A DNA stretch of 64,000 bases from DATNPX01 sp036702975 (GCA_036702975.1 DATNPX010000012.1:248001-312000); one strand, 5' to 3'; positions 32,808-42,222 are shown, counted from the stretch's first letter. Notes: generated by a model from the sequence alone, not told the origin. A program made the numbers and translations.

Positions 32808-33641
32808 ATGCTCGGCAAATCAAAGTGGTTGAATATTCTGGCCCTTGCTGTGTATGCCTTTCTCTATGCACCGATTTTGGTACTTATTATCTTCAGCTTC
32901 GAACAATCAAAAATTGCCGTCCACTGGACCGGATTCAGCCTGCACTGGTACCAAGCTCTTTTTGGCGATGAAACGCTTGGAATAGCGCTGTTTAACAGCA
33001 TAATTGTCGCTCTTGTTTCGGTGTTTTTCTCGGCCAGCATGGGGACGTTAGCAGCAGTTGGACTGACCCGTCTACATTTTGCCGGCAAGAACCTTTATAG
33101 AGCAATAGTCACCCTGCCGATCATCATTCCGGAAATCGCCATGGCAGTATCGGCCCTGACACTATTTTTGTTCATGGGGATACGACTGAGTCTAGCAACA
33201 GTAATCGTCTCGCACATAGTCTTCTGTGTAGCCTATGTAGTACTGACGGTCATGGGGCGCATGGAAGGAATCAACAAGAGTCTGGAGGAAGCCGCCCAAG
33301 ATTTAGGAGCATCACCCATCATGGCATTCTTTCGGGTGACACTTCCGTTGCTCATGCCGGGGGTTATAGCAGGCTCTCTGCTCGCCTTTGTGCTCTCACT
33401 CGATGACTTCATCATTACCCAGTTCAATGCCGGAGTCGGCGCAACCACTTTGCCACTGAGAATTTATAGCATGGTCAAATTCGGCGTCTCACCGGAGATC
33501 AACGCGCTCAGTACGTTGATGATATTAGGTACGGTCTCGCTCACCTTGGCGGCTGAATTAATTCGCAATGGCGGGTCACGCAAAACAAAGATTTCGCTGG
33601 CGATGCCCGAAGACTCTCTAATTGTTAAGACAGGTCAGTAG
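32808..33641 (+). CDS. potC: Spermidine/putrescine-type ABC transporter permease, PotC-like
   Basis: ATG with GAGGAG 7 bases upstream. The 277-residue protein has six membrane helices, beginning LNILALAVYAFLYAPILVLIIFSF. The cytoplasmic EAA loop reads LEEAAQDLGASPIMAFFRVTLPLL (residues about 163-186), which contacts the ATPase. DDFIITQFNAG and TTLPLRIYSMVK are typical of PotC/YdcV-type permeases for polyamines. The partner ATPase (PotA), second permease (PotB) and binding protein (PotD) are absent from both sides, so it is either an orphan or relies on genes elsewhere. Confidence 0.88.
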   Translation: MLGKSKWLNILALAVYAFLYAPILVLIIFSFEQSKIAVHWTGFSLHWYQALFGDETLGIALFNSIIVALVSVFFSASMGTLAAVGLTRLHFAGKNLYRAIVTLPIIIPEIAMAVSALTLFLFMGIRLSLATVIVSHIVFCVAYVVLTVMGRMEGINKSLEEAAQDLGASPIMAFFRVTLPLLMPGVIAGSLLAFVLSLDDFIITQFNAGVGATTLPLRIYSMVKFGVSPEINALSTLMILGTVSLTLAAELIRNGGSRKTKISLAMPEDSLIVKTGQ

Positions 33642-33878
33642 CACAGCGTGTTTGGCGGACAAGTCGCAAGTATCTCACTTAGATTCTACAAAGCTATCAT
33701 GCAAGCTTGTTCAGACATCTGGGTCTGCAGGCTTCATGCTGATGCTTTTGGGAACTTATCAACTTAGAGACAAACGCTCAATAACATTAATCGTCGACCG
33801 CCCCTTTTTGGCAGGCAGCGGGCTTTGTAGGGCTTGTGCCAAACCACTGTCCGCCAAAAAAAGTTGAGGTCGAAATTT

Positions 33879-34691
33879 CTATCCGGCACTGCGCGAGCAG
33901 ATAGCCGCATAGACACCGTCCCACAATGCAATTCTTCGCTCGATTGCGGACTCCGCAGAAACAACTACCTCCTGCCACTTTCGCTCATCATCTTGGCACA
34001 AGAATTGCACCAAACGAAGTGCTAGTGGCATATGTTCGTGTTCATCGGTGACTATGTGTAAATCGAGGTATTTGCGAAAAATGGAAGTGCCGGTACCGAG
34101 GCCGGTTGAACTATGCTCGAGATCAAAATTTCTGAACATATCAGGAATAATCTCTTCCCGTCCAAATGTAAAAGCGGAAGCAACCTCCCAAGTATTTTTG
34201 CTAGCTATTACTGCAAAGGTTCCAGCAATAAATGTCTGAACTGATTCCGGAATTTCATTGCTGGTAAGCGCCTCCTCAACCGTGAAGCCCTGGTAGAGGC
34301 AATCGATAAAATGATCGATAAGTTGAGTATTGGCACCACATTCTTTCATAGCCTCCAGATAAAGAGAAAAATGACTGATGTAACGCCCATCCCCGAGACT
34401 GTCACTCTCTTCCACCAGAACGATTTCATTGATTAGACGCGAGGCGTTGGCGTATTGAGGAGGCAACCATGGTATCGTAACGCAAGTCAACTCAACCTGC
34501 AAAGACTTGAGTAACGACATAAAATCCCAGACCGCGAAAACATGATGGCTCATGAATATGCGCAAATCTTCGATTGAGTAAAGAGACTTATAGATCGGAT
34601 GGTTCATGAGCCGCCGTCTGATCGGTGCTAGTTTGTTAACTACACTCGACAAATGGCCAGAAAACTCAACATCTCTGCAAGGTGTGTGCAT
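33879..34691 (-). CDS. DUF3050 family protein (heme-oxygenase-like fold)
   Basis: The 270-residue soluble helical protein contains RRLMNHPIYKSLYSIEDLRIFMSHHVFAVWDFMSLLKSLQ, CVTIPWLPP, LINEIVLVEESD, FTFGREEIIPDMF, FRKYLDLHIVTDEHEHMPLA and EVVVSAESAIERRIALWDGV. These are the conserved blocks of DUF3050, which is distantly related to the iron-binding heme-oxygenase-like fold. The conserved H-H, E-E, D and H-x-D-E-H residues would be metal ligands. The reaction is unknown. No strong ribosome site precedes the ATG, and a slightly later start is possible. Confidence 0.8.
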   Translation of the reverse strand: MHTPCRDVEFSGHLSSVVNKLAPIRRRLMNHPIYKSLYSIEDLRIFMSHHVFAVWDFMSLLKSLQVELTCVTIPWLPPQYANASRLINEIVLVEESDSLGDGRYISHFSLYLEAMKECGANTQLIDHFIDCLYQGFTVEEALTSNEIPESVQTFIAGTFAVIASKNTWEVASAFTFGREEIIPDMFRNFDLEHSSTGLGTGTSIFRKYLDLHIVTDEHEHMPLALRLVQFLCQDDERKWQEVVVSAESAIERRIALWDGVYAAICSRSAG

Positions 34692-34991
34692 TACATCATG
34701 TTGTGAATTGTGAAAGGTAAGACGTCACTTCAGTTCCTCAAGCATCTGCTGATTTGCTTTTATCTCCGAAAGTGGGGAACTGCCAATTGCTGGCAGCCAA
34801 GCCGTCCTCATCGTGAAAGCCAATAATAGCGGACAAAAAGATTGCCGACAACTGACTGATACTTTGCAGTGCTCAAACTATGCTCTGGTGTACCACCCAT
34901 AGCGCCGTCAAACAGAACCGGGTAGCCCCGAGCCATCTGCACGCACCATTCAGAACACTGATATGGCAGACACTTAGATACGCAGGCGAAC
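34692..34991. other. Gene-free interval
   Basis: About 300 bp between two leftward genes. I see only a small inverted repeat, TGCCAATTGCTGGCA (34780-34794), and no coding frame with a credible start and composition. Confidence 0.3.
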
Positions 34992-35948
34992 CTATCGCTC
35001 CGCCACTACTCTGTGATGAAACGCTCGTCCAGAGGCAATCGCAGCAGCATCAAAGTCCTGAACCATATTACCGCGCGCTGTGAAGCTGCGCCTCCCACCG
35101 ACGGCCATATTCGGATTTCGATACCCTTGCTGGGCCGACTGCATCTGAGCTGGCTGCATTTGTATCGGTGTAGCACCTATAGCATGCGCATTTAAGAGTT
35201 CGTCGCTCTGAGCCAGAGACCGCAAATTAGGCGCGCTCTGAGCTTGCATCGCCGATTGCGCTTGCGGTACGTAACCTGCCGCCACCGTCTGATTGTTAGC
35301 TTGCGCAGGCATAGACACCTGGGATGCATCTTCAAATCCGGCCCGGGGAGCACCAAACAAAGAGCCCCCAGCAAACCCGCCTTGAGCCACCTCTTCGGAT
35401 GCTGCGTCCGGAGCGCCGGCAGCTTCCGGCGCATGACTATCACCAACCAGCTCCTGACGCCACTCTTGCTGCGTAGCCATTGGAGACCGGGCGGTATGCT
35501 CGCCATCTCCATGTCTGAGCATTCCTAAAAACAACAGCCAGCCGGCGATGACAAGAAAAACACCGATCACCTGAATCCCAGGGATTTTGGTCACCTTTTG
35601 CCAGACACTACTTTTTTCTACCTGCAAAGCTGCAGATGCCCACTGTGCATCACCTATATGATTCTGCCCGTTGCTTGCATGATGCATGACGGAGTGATGC
35701 TGTCCCGTGAGCCAGCCGGCAATGTGACCGAGAACACCGTGACCGTTGGTAACCAAGCTGGTCATGTGCCCAATTATCGATTGATTCCCTCCACCCCCAA
35801 GGTTGTGGACAGCTATGGGCTGGCTATGGCTATGTCCGGTTTGGTGCCCGCTGCCGCTGTGATGACCGCCGCTGCTGTGATGACCACCGCCGCCATGACC
35901 GAAACCGCCGCCACCCCCACCGTGACCACCGCCAAAACCACCATGCAT
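34992..35948 (-). CDS. Gly/His-rich single-pass membrane protein
   Basis: The start at 35948 is preferred because AGGGG lies upstream; an in-frame ATG at 35984 adds 12 residues without a ribosome site. The first 60 residues are almost only Gly and His (HGGFGGGHGGGGGGFGHGGG, then HHSSGGHHSGSGHQ). Further His/Gly-rich sequence is followed by one membrane helix (about residues 135-153, IQVIGVFLVIAGWLLFLGML) and a Gln/Ala/Met-rich tail (VPQAQSAMQAQSAPN, IQMQPAQMQSAQQ). Such His clusters commonly bind Ni, Zn or Cu. No family is recognised and the function is unknown. Confidence 0.6.
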   Translation of the reverse strand: MHGGFGGGHGGGGGGFGHGGGGHHSSGGHHSGSGHQTGHSHSQPIAVHNLGGGGNQSIIGHMTSLVTNGHGVLGHIAGWLTGQHHSVMHHASNGQNHIGDAQWASAALQVEKSSVWQKVTKIPGIQVIGVFLVIAGWLLFLGMLRHGDGEHTARSPMATQQEWRQELVGDSHAPEAAGAPDAASEEVAQGGFAGGSLFGAPRAGFEDASQVSMPAQANNQTVAAGYVPQAQSAMQAQSAPNLRSLAQSDELLNAHAIGATPIQMQPAQMQSAQQGYRNPNMAVGGRRSFTARGNMVQDFDAAAIASGRAFHHRVVAER

Positions 35949-36098
35949 AGTTAGAGAAACCCCTCGAAATGAAGCTGGCTCCATTCTAGTGAAGTGCAGC
36001 GAGCGGCGGTGAGTTTAAGTGGGAAGTCCACGAAGGGAAATTCCACTAATTATTTGCATCTACGGCTAAACCAATCAATTAATTTAATTGGTAATCGG

Positions 36099-38978
36099 CT
36101 AGTTTTTCGAATCACTGCTCGCCCCAGCGCAACAACCACTCGCGCCGACGCTGGTTAAGGCCTCCGCACAATTGTCACACAGCTCAGCGAAAGCAGGGTC
36201 GGCACCAATCTTGGTGGAGAACTTCCAGCAGCGCGGGCACTTCTGCCCGTCAGCCGGCATAACCGTTACCGAGATGCCGCTTTCATCGATCTTAGAAAGT
36301 GCACCATCTTTCTCGTTACCATTGGTGGAAGCTGTGGCTTGGGACGTGATGAAGAAAGCCGGCAGTTCTTTTCCGAGAGCCGCAAGCTGTGCGCCAAGGT
36401 CGGAGTCCTGCATCCTAATGAAGACTTGAGCTTCAAGCGAGCTGCCGATCTTTTTTGCAGCCCGGGCTTGCTCAAGCGCCTTCAAGACGACGGTACGCAC
36501 GAGCGCCATGTCACTCCAATACTTTTCGATTTTGGCATCATCGGCGGTATCAGCCTCCTTCTTTCCCGCCGGGAAGTCTGTCAAAAGGACACTATTCGGA
36601 TTGTCTCCATGCTCCAGAATCTTAGCGGGGATATGTTGCCAGATGTCTTCAGCAAGGTGCGGCGTAACAGGAACAAGTAACCGAACGAGCACAAGCAGCA
36701 CTTCCTCGAGAACCGTTTGAGCGGCTCTGCGGCTCAACGATTTAGGAGCCGAAGTATATAGTCTATCTTTGACGATATCAAAGTAGAAGCTAGAGAGGTC
36801 GACAACGCAGAAATTTTGCAAGAGTTGGTAGAACTTGAAGAACTCAAAACGGTCGAAGTTCTGATTGATCTCGGTGACTATCTTATTCAAACGATGAAGG
36901 ATGAATTTATCCAGCTCCATAAGTTGATCGTGCGGCACTCGGTCTTGCTTGGGATCGAAATCGTGCAAATTACCCAACAAGAAACGAGCGGTGTTCCTCA
37001 GTTTCTTGTAGACCTCAGCCAATTGAGTAAGCATGTTTTTGCCGATCGGAATATCGTCTGTGTAGTTGACCGATGCCACCCACAGGCGAAGAACGTCTGC
37101 GCCATATTGTTTAATGACGTCGTCCGGTTCGACACCGTTGCCTAGAGATTTCGAGAGTTTGCGCCCAGTTTCATCTACAACGAAGCCATGTGTTACCACA
37201 GATTTATATGGTGCTCGGCCGTGAACAGCCACCGAGGTGAGGAGCGACGACTGGAACCATCCGCGGTGTTGATCGCTTCCTTCAAGGTAGAGTTCGCAAG
37301 GTGTGCCGCGCAACTCTGGTCGCTGCTCGAGAACCGCTGTGTGCGTGACGCCTGAATCAAACCAAACATCCATGATGTCGGTCTCTTTTGTCCATTCGTT
37401 AGATCCACAATCAGCACACTTAAAATCTGAACCAAGGAAGAATTCAGGTTCTTTCTCCCACCACAAATCAGATCCTTCCTTTTCGAAGGCATCGGCAACT
37501 TTGTTTATAGACTCAGTGGTCATCAACGGCTTACCGCACTTCGAATAGAAGACCGGAATCGGTACGCCCCAGGCGCGCTGACGACTGATGCACCAGTCAG
37601 AGCGGTTTTCTACCATCGTGTAGATGCGGTTTCTGCCTGATGCCGGTACCCACTCGACCGTGTCGATCGCTTCTAGCGCTTGCTTACGGAATCCATCAAC
37701 GGATGCAAACCACTGTTCGGTCGCCCGGTAAATGAGCGGCTTTTTGCACCGCCAGCAGTGCGGATAGCTGTGTTTGAATTCGGAGTGTTTGAGTAGCTTT
37801 CCTAGCTCCTGCAAATGCTCGAGAATTGGAGTCTGAGCTTTATCGTAACGAAGACCTTCGAAACGCCCAGCTTCAGCAGTGAAAAATCCCTTTCCATCCA
37901 CAGGCGAAAGCACAGGCAGCTTGTATTTGAGACCCAACTCAAAGTCTTCAGGACCATGTCCGGGTGCCGTGTGAACGACACCAGTACCGGCTTCGGCAGT
38001 GACATGCTCTCCCAGGACGACCACACTTATACGACCGGCGAAAGGATGCTTTGTGAGCAAGCCCTCAAGACTGCTTCCGAGAGCTTCTCCAACCACTTTC
38101 ACATCGCTTGATTCGAGCCCAACCTCTTTCAAGAACGCTTCGCGCAGGTCTTCGGCAACGACGAACACGCCTTTGTCTTTGGTCTGCAAGAACTGATAGT
38201 TGAACTTGGGATGCAGAGCAAGCGCGACGTTAGCAGGAAGTGTCCAGGGAGTCGTCGTCCAGATTACGAACGAGACGTCTTCTAGCTTCCTGGCAAATTC
38301 CGGCAGCTTGTCGCGACTGCCCGCATCTACGTCGAATTTGACGTAAATAGAGTGCGAGGTGTGGTCAGCGTATTCAACTTCCGCTTCGGCGAGAGCGGTT
38401 TCGCAATTGGCGCACCAGTAAACGGATTTCAGCCCTTTATAAAGATAACCGGCACTAGCCATCTTACCGAAAACTCGAATCTGCACGGCTTCGAAACGCT
38501 TATCAAGTGTAACGTAAGGGTGAGCCCAGTCGCCCCAGATGCCAAGACGGCGAAAGTTCATCTCCTGACCCTTGAGATTGCCGAGTGCAAAGTCACGACA
38601 ACGACGGCGCAGCTCGACAGGGGTCAACGCCGCTCGCCCACCTTTGACGTCTTTGATGACGGCAGTTTCAATCGGCAGTCCATGACTGTCATACCCTGGC
38701 ACGTAAGGCGAATAAAAACCGCGTTGCGTTTTGTACTTGGTGACAATGTCCTTGAGAATCTTGTTAAGTGCAGTGCCGATGTGAATCTTACTCGAGCTCA
38801 AGTAGGGCGGTCCGTCATGCAAAACAAACTTGGGGTTTTGCGAGCGTCGTTCAATGCTTTGTTCGTAAATCCTCTTTTCGTCCCAAACCTTCTGAATCTC
38901 AACTTCGCGAACAGCACTGTTCGCTTTCATCGGAAAGTTAGTCTGCGGAAGATTGACGCTGTAAGCCTTCTCACCCAT
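36099..38978 (-). CDS. ileS: Isoleucyl-tRNA synthetase
   Basis: ATG with GGGGA 7 bases upstream. The 959-residue class I synthetase has the HIGH-type motif KIHIGTALNKI (residues about 64-74), SHGLPIETAV, and the editing domain (WTTTPWTLPANVAL, HTAPGHGPEDFELG). The KMSKS motif reads RKLSKSLGN, followed by the anticodon-binding helical domain and a C-terminal zinc finger (CPRCWKFSTKIG ... ELCDNCAEAL). It charges tRNA-Ile and edits Val. Length is standard for the bacterial type with a C-terminal zinc domain. It is transcribed divergently from suhB. Confidence 0.97.
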   Translation of the reverse strand: MGEKAYSVNLPQTNFPMKANSAVREVEIQKVWDEKRIYEQSIERRSQNPKFVLHDGPPYLSSSKIHIGTALNKILKDIVTKYKTQRGFYSPYVPGYDSHGLPIETAVIKDVKGGRAALTPVELRRRCRDFALGNLKGQEMNFRRLGIWGDWAHPYVTLDKRFEAVQIRVFGKMASAGYLYKGLKSVYWCANCETALAEAEVEYADHTSHSIYVKFDVDAGSRDKLPEFARKLEDVSFVIWTTTPWTLPANVALALHPKFNYQFLQTKDKGVFVVAEDLREAFLKEVGLESSDVKVVGEALGSSLEGLLTKHPFAGRISVVVLGEHVTAEAGTGVVHTAPGHGPEDFELGLKYKLPVLSPVDGKGFFTAEAGRFEGLRYDKAQTPILEHLQELGKLLKHSEFKHSYPHCWRCKKPLIYRATEQWFASVDGFRKQALEAIDTVEWVPASGRNRIYTMVENRSDWCISRQRAWGVPIPVFYSKCGKPLMTTESINKVADAFEKEGSDLWWEKEPEFFLGSDFKCADCGSNEWTKETDIMDVWFDSGVTHTAVLEQRPELRGTPCELYLEGSDQHRGWFQSSLLTSVAVHGRAPYKSVVTHGFVVDETGRKLSKSLGNGVEPDDVIKQYGADVLRLWVASVNYTDDIPIGKNMLTQLAEVYKKLRNTARFLLGNLHDFDPKQDRVPHDQLMELDKFILHRLNKIVTEINQNFDRFEFFKFYQLLQNFCVVDLSSFYFDIVKDRLYTSAPKSLSRRAAQTVLEEVLLVLVRLLVPVTPHLAEDIWQHIPAKILEHGDNPNSVLLTDFPAGKKEADTADDAKIEKYWSDMALVRTVVLKALEQARAAKKIGSSLEAQVFIRMQDSDLGAQLAALGKELPAFFITSQATASTNGNEKDGALSKIDESGISVTVMPADGQKCPRCWKFSTKIGADPAFAELCDNCAEALTSVGASGCCAGASSDSKN

Positions 38979-39323
38979 GCTCTGTCCCCTTTTCTACTCA
39001 CACGGTTTCTAAATTGCAGCGGGCGCTTGGTCCGCCGGCAAAGGTATTTGCCGGACCAGGCAGAAAATTCGGGGGCTTCTTTGCTCGGGCTATGCGTCCG
39101 TGCCGTTGGAAGGGGTTCGAATTCTTGCTAGATCATGCCAAGTTAAAGATTAATGCTATTTGCGGAGAGAGGTCAACGTTTCGCCAGGAAGCGTTAATGA
39201 TTCTTAGTTCCCGGGTCGAAAGACAGCCTTTGCCCGTTGGTTGTATGCTATCGCTGAAAGGTGTGCGAGTGTTGCAAAATCACTAGCTCCGCCGCCATTT
39301 TATTACCAGCGGGGTATCTCAAG
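38979..39323. other. Divergent ileS/suhB intergenic region with leader hairpin
   Basis: TGGTCCGCCGGCAAA (39028-39042) and TTTGCCGGACCA (39047-39058) form a 12-bp stem with a 3-base bulge and a GGTA loop, 50 bases upstream of the ileS start. In the leftward transcript it would be a stable 5'-UTR hairpin. I do not see the T-box consensus that controls ileS in Firmicutes. The remaining sequence toward suhB shows no clear promoter. Confidence 0.4.
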
Positions 39324-40139
39324 ATGGATTGGGTTAAGGAGAAGGAAGTAGCGCTGCAGGCTGCACTAGAAGCAGGACGTTACATAAAACAGCGCCTTGG
39401 ACGCATCGACCGAATCGATTACAAGAGCGCCTTCAACATTGTCACAGACGTCGACAAGTCGTCCGAAGCATTGATAGTCGAGCACATCAAGAGAGCCTTT
39501 CCGACCGATTCGATTGTCGCTGAAGAAGGAAGCGGCGCCGGTGAGAAGCCATCGAACCGCTGCTGGTTTATTGATCCGCTTGACGGTACCACAAACTTTA
39601 CGCACTCTTATCCATTCTTCGCTGTTTCCATAGGCTTTGCAAGCGACAATGCGATGGTTGTCGGAGTGGTTTATAACCCGGTTAGCGATGAGAAATTCAT
39701 CGCTGTGAAAGGGCAGGGTGCCTATCTGAACGACGAGCGGATAGCGGTTTCCACAGTCTCAGAGATTGAGACGAGTTTGCTAGCTACGGGTTTTCCAGCC
39801 GATACGTCTACAGCAACGTTCAACAATCTTGAGATATTTCAGGAACTGACAAACAAGACTCACGGTGTTCGGCGTGACGGTTCCGCTGCACTCGATCTTT
39901 GCTTCGTAGCAGCAGGCAGGCTGGATGCATTCTGGGAACTGAAGCTTAGTCCTTGGGATGTAGCAGCCGGCAGCTTAATCGTAGAAGAAGCTGGTGGCAA
40001 AGTGACGAATCTTGTTTCAGGTGAATTTGACATATACAGCGGTCACATACTTGCGTCCAACGGACTGATTCACCAAGATATCGTACAGATTCTGAAAACC
40101 TTCCGGGCCGTGAGAACAACGCATCATGTCAAAGCCTGA
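39324..40139 (+). CDS. suhB: Inositol monophosphatase family protein (SuhB-like)
   Basis: ATG at 39324 (GGGG upstream) gives 271 residues, the normal family length; a start 21 codons earlier adds a Cys-rich lead with no counterpart. The metal and phosphate motifs are present: VAEEGSGAG, IDPLDGTTNFTHSYPFFAVSIG and SPWDVAAGSLIVEEAGG. The enzyme would hydrolyse inositol phosphate or related sugar phosphates with Mg2+. In some bacteria SuhB also assists rRNA transcription. Neighbouring genes give no metabolic clue. Confidence 0.92.
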   Translation: MDWVKEKEVALQAALEAGRYIKQRLGRIDRIDYKSAFNIVTDVDKSSEALIVEHIKRAFPTDSIVAEEGSGAGEKPSNRCWFIDPLDGTTNFTHSYPFFAVSIGFASDNAMVVGVVYNPVSDEKFIAVKGQGAYLNDERIAVSTVSEIETSLLATGFPADTSTATFNNLEIFQELTNKTHGVRRDGSAALDLCFVAAGRLDAFWELKLSPWDVAAGSLIVEEAGGKVTNLVSGEFDIYSGHILASNGLIHQDIVQILKTFRAVRTTHHVKA

Positions 40140-40223
40140 ATTGATTTATAAAAGTCATGGCTACAGTTGCTTATTGCAAAAAGCCATCTCGACCGCTCCC
40201 TCATAACCTGGCGAGCGAAAGAA

Positions 40224-41444
40224 ATGCCGACGCCAGACAAATTTGAGAAGACGCTTGAGGTTTTGACAAACAGGTCGTCGCGTGCTGCCGACAATCTGAA
40301 GGAACTTGCGCAGCTCGAAACATACAAAAGGCTTATCGGACAAGAGGGAATGGCGGCATCCACTCTGTCGGGAGAGACAGAGTGCAAAATGGCACCGATT
40401 ATAGTGGCGCTCAAACGGCACATTCATCAAGTAGGCCTAATAGTGCAGGTGGTGAGCAAAGCGCAAGCGTTGATCGCCGAAGAGCCCAGACCAGGAAAAA
40501 GTGCCGAGCTCGATAATTTACTCTATGCGAACTCACTGAATCCTCTGCCACCTGAAGAATTTACTTCGCAAGCTAAAGACGCTTCAATACTGATTAGCCC
40601 AAAAGAATTGCTCGACCACATAGTCGAGAATTTCGAGGAGATCAAAAAATCAGTAATGGCGCTTGATGCGCTATGGAATTATTTGCCGCTGGCCCTTGCA
40701 CGAACCAACGACGAGGTGAAGCATGCAATTCAGCAAAGCGAAGCGTTCGGCGAAGACGATAAAGAACTGCTGGATATAAACTACACGCTGAAAACCCTAC
40801 AACTAAAAGTTCAAGTCGATCCCTTTGGCGTCAAGGAGATTCTCGACCGACAGGTAAGTCCACCGCTGAGCAAGATACTCAAACATCTAAATGACATTGA
40901 GAGTCAAAGGCAACAAGTGGTATCGGAGCTGAGAAAGGCTCGACAAAAGTTGGACCAGCTCATACAAATTCGCACCCTGGCAAACCAGGCTTTTATGAAA
41001 GCAAAAATTAAGATAGCCAATCCGCAGGGTCTGCGCGAAGCGATACCTCATGAGGTAATGGATGATCTTGAAGGTTGGTTGCATACGCTTGATACAACTC
41101 TCAATTCCGGACGATGGCAAGCAAGCGCGGTAGGACTACAGAGATTTCTGACTACCGTCGAAGATCATTTCATTGAAGAGTCGAAAATTCTCAAAAGCAA
41201 TGAGACACCGCTGGTGATACTGACTGAACTGCGAGGACGACTCTCAGCGCTGCAGGCAAAAGCGGAAAAGTTGAAAGCTGAGGGTTTGGACCTTTCACCG
41301 GAATTGGATGAATGTGGAGCAGATGGGCAGCGAATTTTGTATTCAAAACCTGTTCCGCTAGACCTCGGTGAGGAATTTGTCACTCGATATGCCACTATCC
41401 TCGGTTCGTATTTGACCTCGGAATTCGAGGCCAATCCCAGCTAA
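40224..41444 (+). CDS. Hypothetical coiled-coil protein
   Basis: ATG at 40224 is more likely than TTG at 40167, which would add 19 residues; neither has a strong ribosome site. The 406-residue soluble protein is almost entirely helical, with long heptad stretches (LNDIESQRQQVVSELRKARQKLDQLIQI; LRGRLSALQAKAEKLKAEGL). There is no membrane segment, signal peptide or catalytic motif, and no family is recognised. The FHA gene follows with its own promoter immediately after the stop. Confidence 0.65.
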   Translation: MPTPDKFEKTLEVLTNRSSRAADNLKELAQLETYKRLIGQEGMAASTLSGETECKMAPIIVALKRHIHQVGLIVQVVSKAQALIAEEPRPGKSAELDNLLYANSLNPLPPEEFTSQAKDASILISPKELLDHIVENFEEIKKSVMALDALWNYLPLALARTNDEVKHAIQQSEAFGEDDKELLDINYTLKTLQLKVQVDPFGVKEILDRQVSPPLSKILKHLNDIESQRQQVVSELRKARQKLDQLIQIRTLANQAFMKAKIKIANPQGLREAIPHEVMDDLEGWLHTLDTTLNSGRWQASAVGLQRFLTTVEDHFIEESKILKSNETPLVILTELRGRLSALQAKAEKLKAEGLDLSPELDECGADGQRILYSKPVPLDLGEEFVTRYATILGSYLTSEFEANPS

Positions 41445-41473
41445 TTGCCCGATACAGTCATCGCAGTTATAAT
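41445..41473 (+). promoter_or_regulatory. Promoter of the zinc-ribbon/FHA gene
   Basis: TTGCCC at 41445-41450 and a perfect TATAAT at 41468-41473 with a 17-base spacer begin one base after the stop codon of the preceding gene. The start of transcription would be about 40 bases before the ATG. Confidence 0.7.
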
Positions 41474-41520
41474 GCGAGCTTGTATGGCGGACAAAATAGA
41501 CACGGTGGAGTGAAACAAAA

Positions 41521-42222
41521 ATGGAAGCCACTTGCCCCGTCGACAGCAAACACAAATCGACCGACCCGCTCTACTGCTCGGTATGCGGAGCACGCATACT
41601 ACCGGCAACGAGTGCTCACATGACAACATGCCCAGACTGCCAAACAGAGCGAAAAAATCTCTCAGTCAACCACTGCGAAGTCTGTCGTTATAATTTCGAG
41701 ACCAAATCTTATAACCGGTTCAAAACGACGGTAGATCTTCGCTCGAAAAGTGGCGCCCAAAGATTAGTGGAATCAGCGAATCCTGTTGGCGGCTGGGTAA
41801 ACAAAGAGCCCGTCGAGTCGCCGGTTGAAGCTGGCATCGCAGCAAATAAACAATGGGCTATAAGCATTAGAGTAGATCCGTCTTTGTACATATATCCAGA
41901 CCCTCAAGTTCCATGTCCCAAAGATGACCCGGAAAGGATCTGCCGGTTAGACGTACAAGAGACGTTGATAGGGCGAAAGAGCGAAAGCCGACGTGTCTAT
42001 CCCGATATCTGCCTAACTGATCCTGGCGTTTCGCATAGACACTTCAAATTGCTCAAAGATCCACAAGAGAATCTGTACATGCTCGATGTCGGTTCAGCCA
42101 ACGGCACACAGCTTAACGGCTCGCACGTCGATGCCGGCATGAAGAGACTTCTGCACAATGGAGACGAAATTACTCTTGGATGCTGGACTCGAATCGTCAT
42201 CTCCCAGCAAAACAAAGACTAG
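41521..42222 (+). CDS. Zinc-ribbon plus FHA-domain protein
   Basis: The 233-residue protein starts with three Cys pairs in 55 residues: C5 with C19-x2-C22, C37-x2-C40 and C52-x2-C55 (double zinc ribbon of the RanBP2/ribbon type). Residues about 140-228 are an FHA domain: LIGRKSESRRVYPDICLTDPGVSHRHF, LDVGSANGTQLNG and NGDEITLG. It keeps the phosphothreonine-binding Arg, Ser-x-x-His and Asn. FHA domains read Thr phosphorylation, so it is a potential target or partner of the Ser/Thr kinase encoded at 30807-32435. It is followed by the amylase gene, whose likely start lies 62 bases after its stop. Confidence 0.9.
   Translation: MEATCPVDSKHKSTDPLYCSVCGARILPATSAHMTTCPDCQTERKNLSVNHCEVCRYNFETKSYNRFKTTVDLRSKSGAQRLVESANPVGGWVNKEPVESPVEAGIAANKQWAISIRVDPSLYIYPDPQVPCPKDDPERICRLDVQETLIGRKSESRRVYPDICLTDPGVSHRHFKLLKDPQENLYMLDVGSANGTQLNGSHVDAGMKRLLHNGDEITLGCWTRIVISQQNKD

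Noticed and set aside
34880..35083. Rightward 67-codon frame overlapping the end of the Gly/His-rich gene.
   Set aside because: It has no ribosome site, overlaps a better gene antisense, and looks non-protein-like.
38979..39060. T-box riboswitch in the ileS leader.
   Set aside because: A hairpin is present, but the T-box consensus and specifier stem are not visible.
39014..39286. Rightward 90-codon frame in the ileS-suhB gap.
   Set aside because: It has a non-ATG start with no ribosome site, crosses the leader hairpin, and its composition is not convincing.
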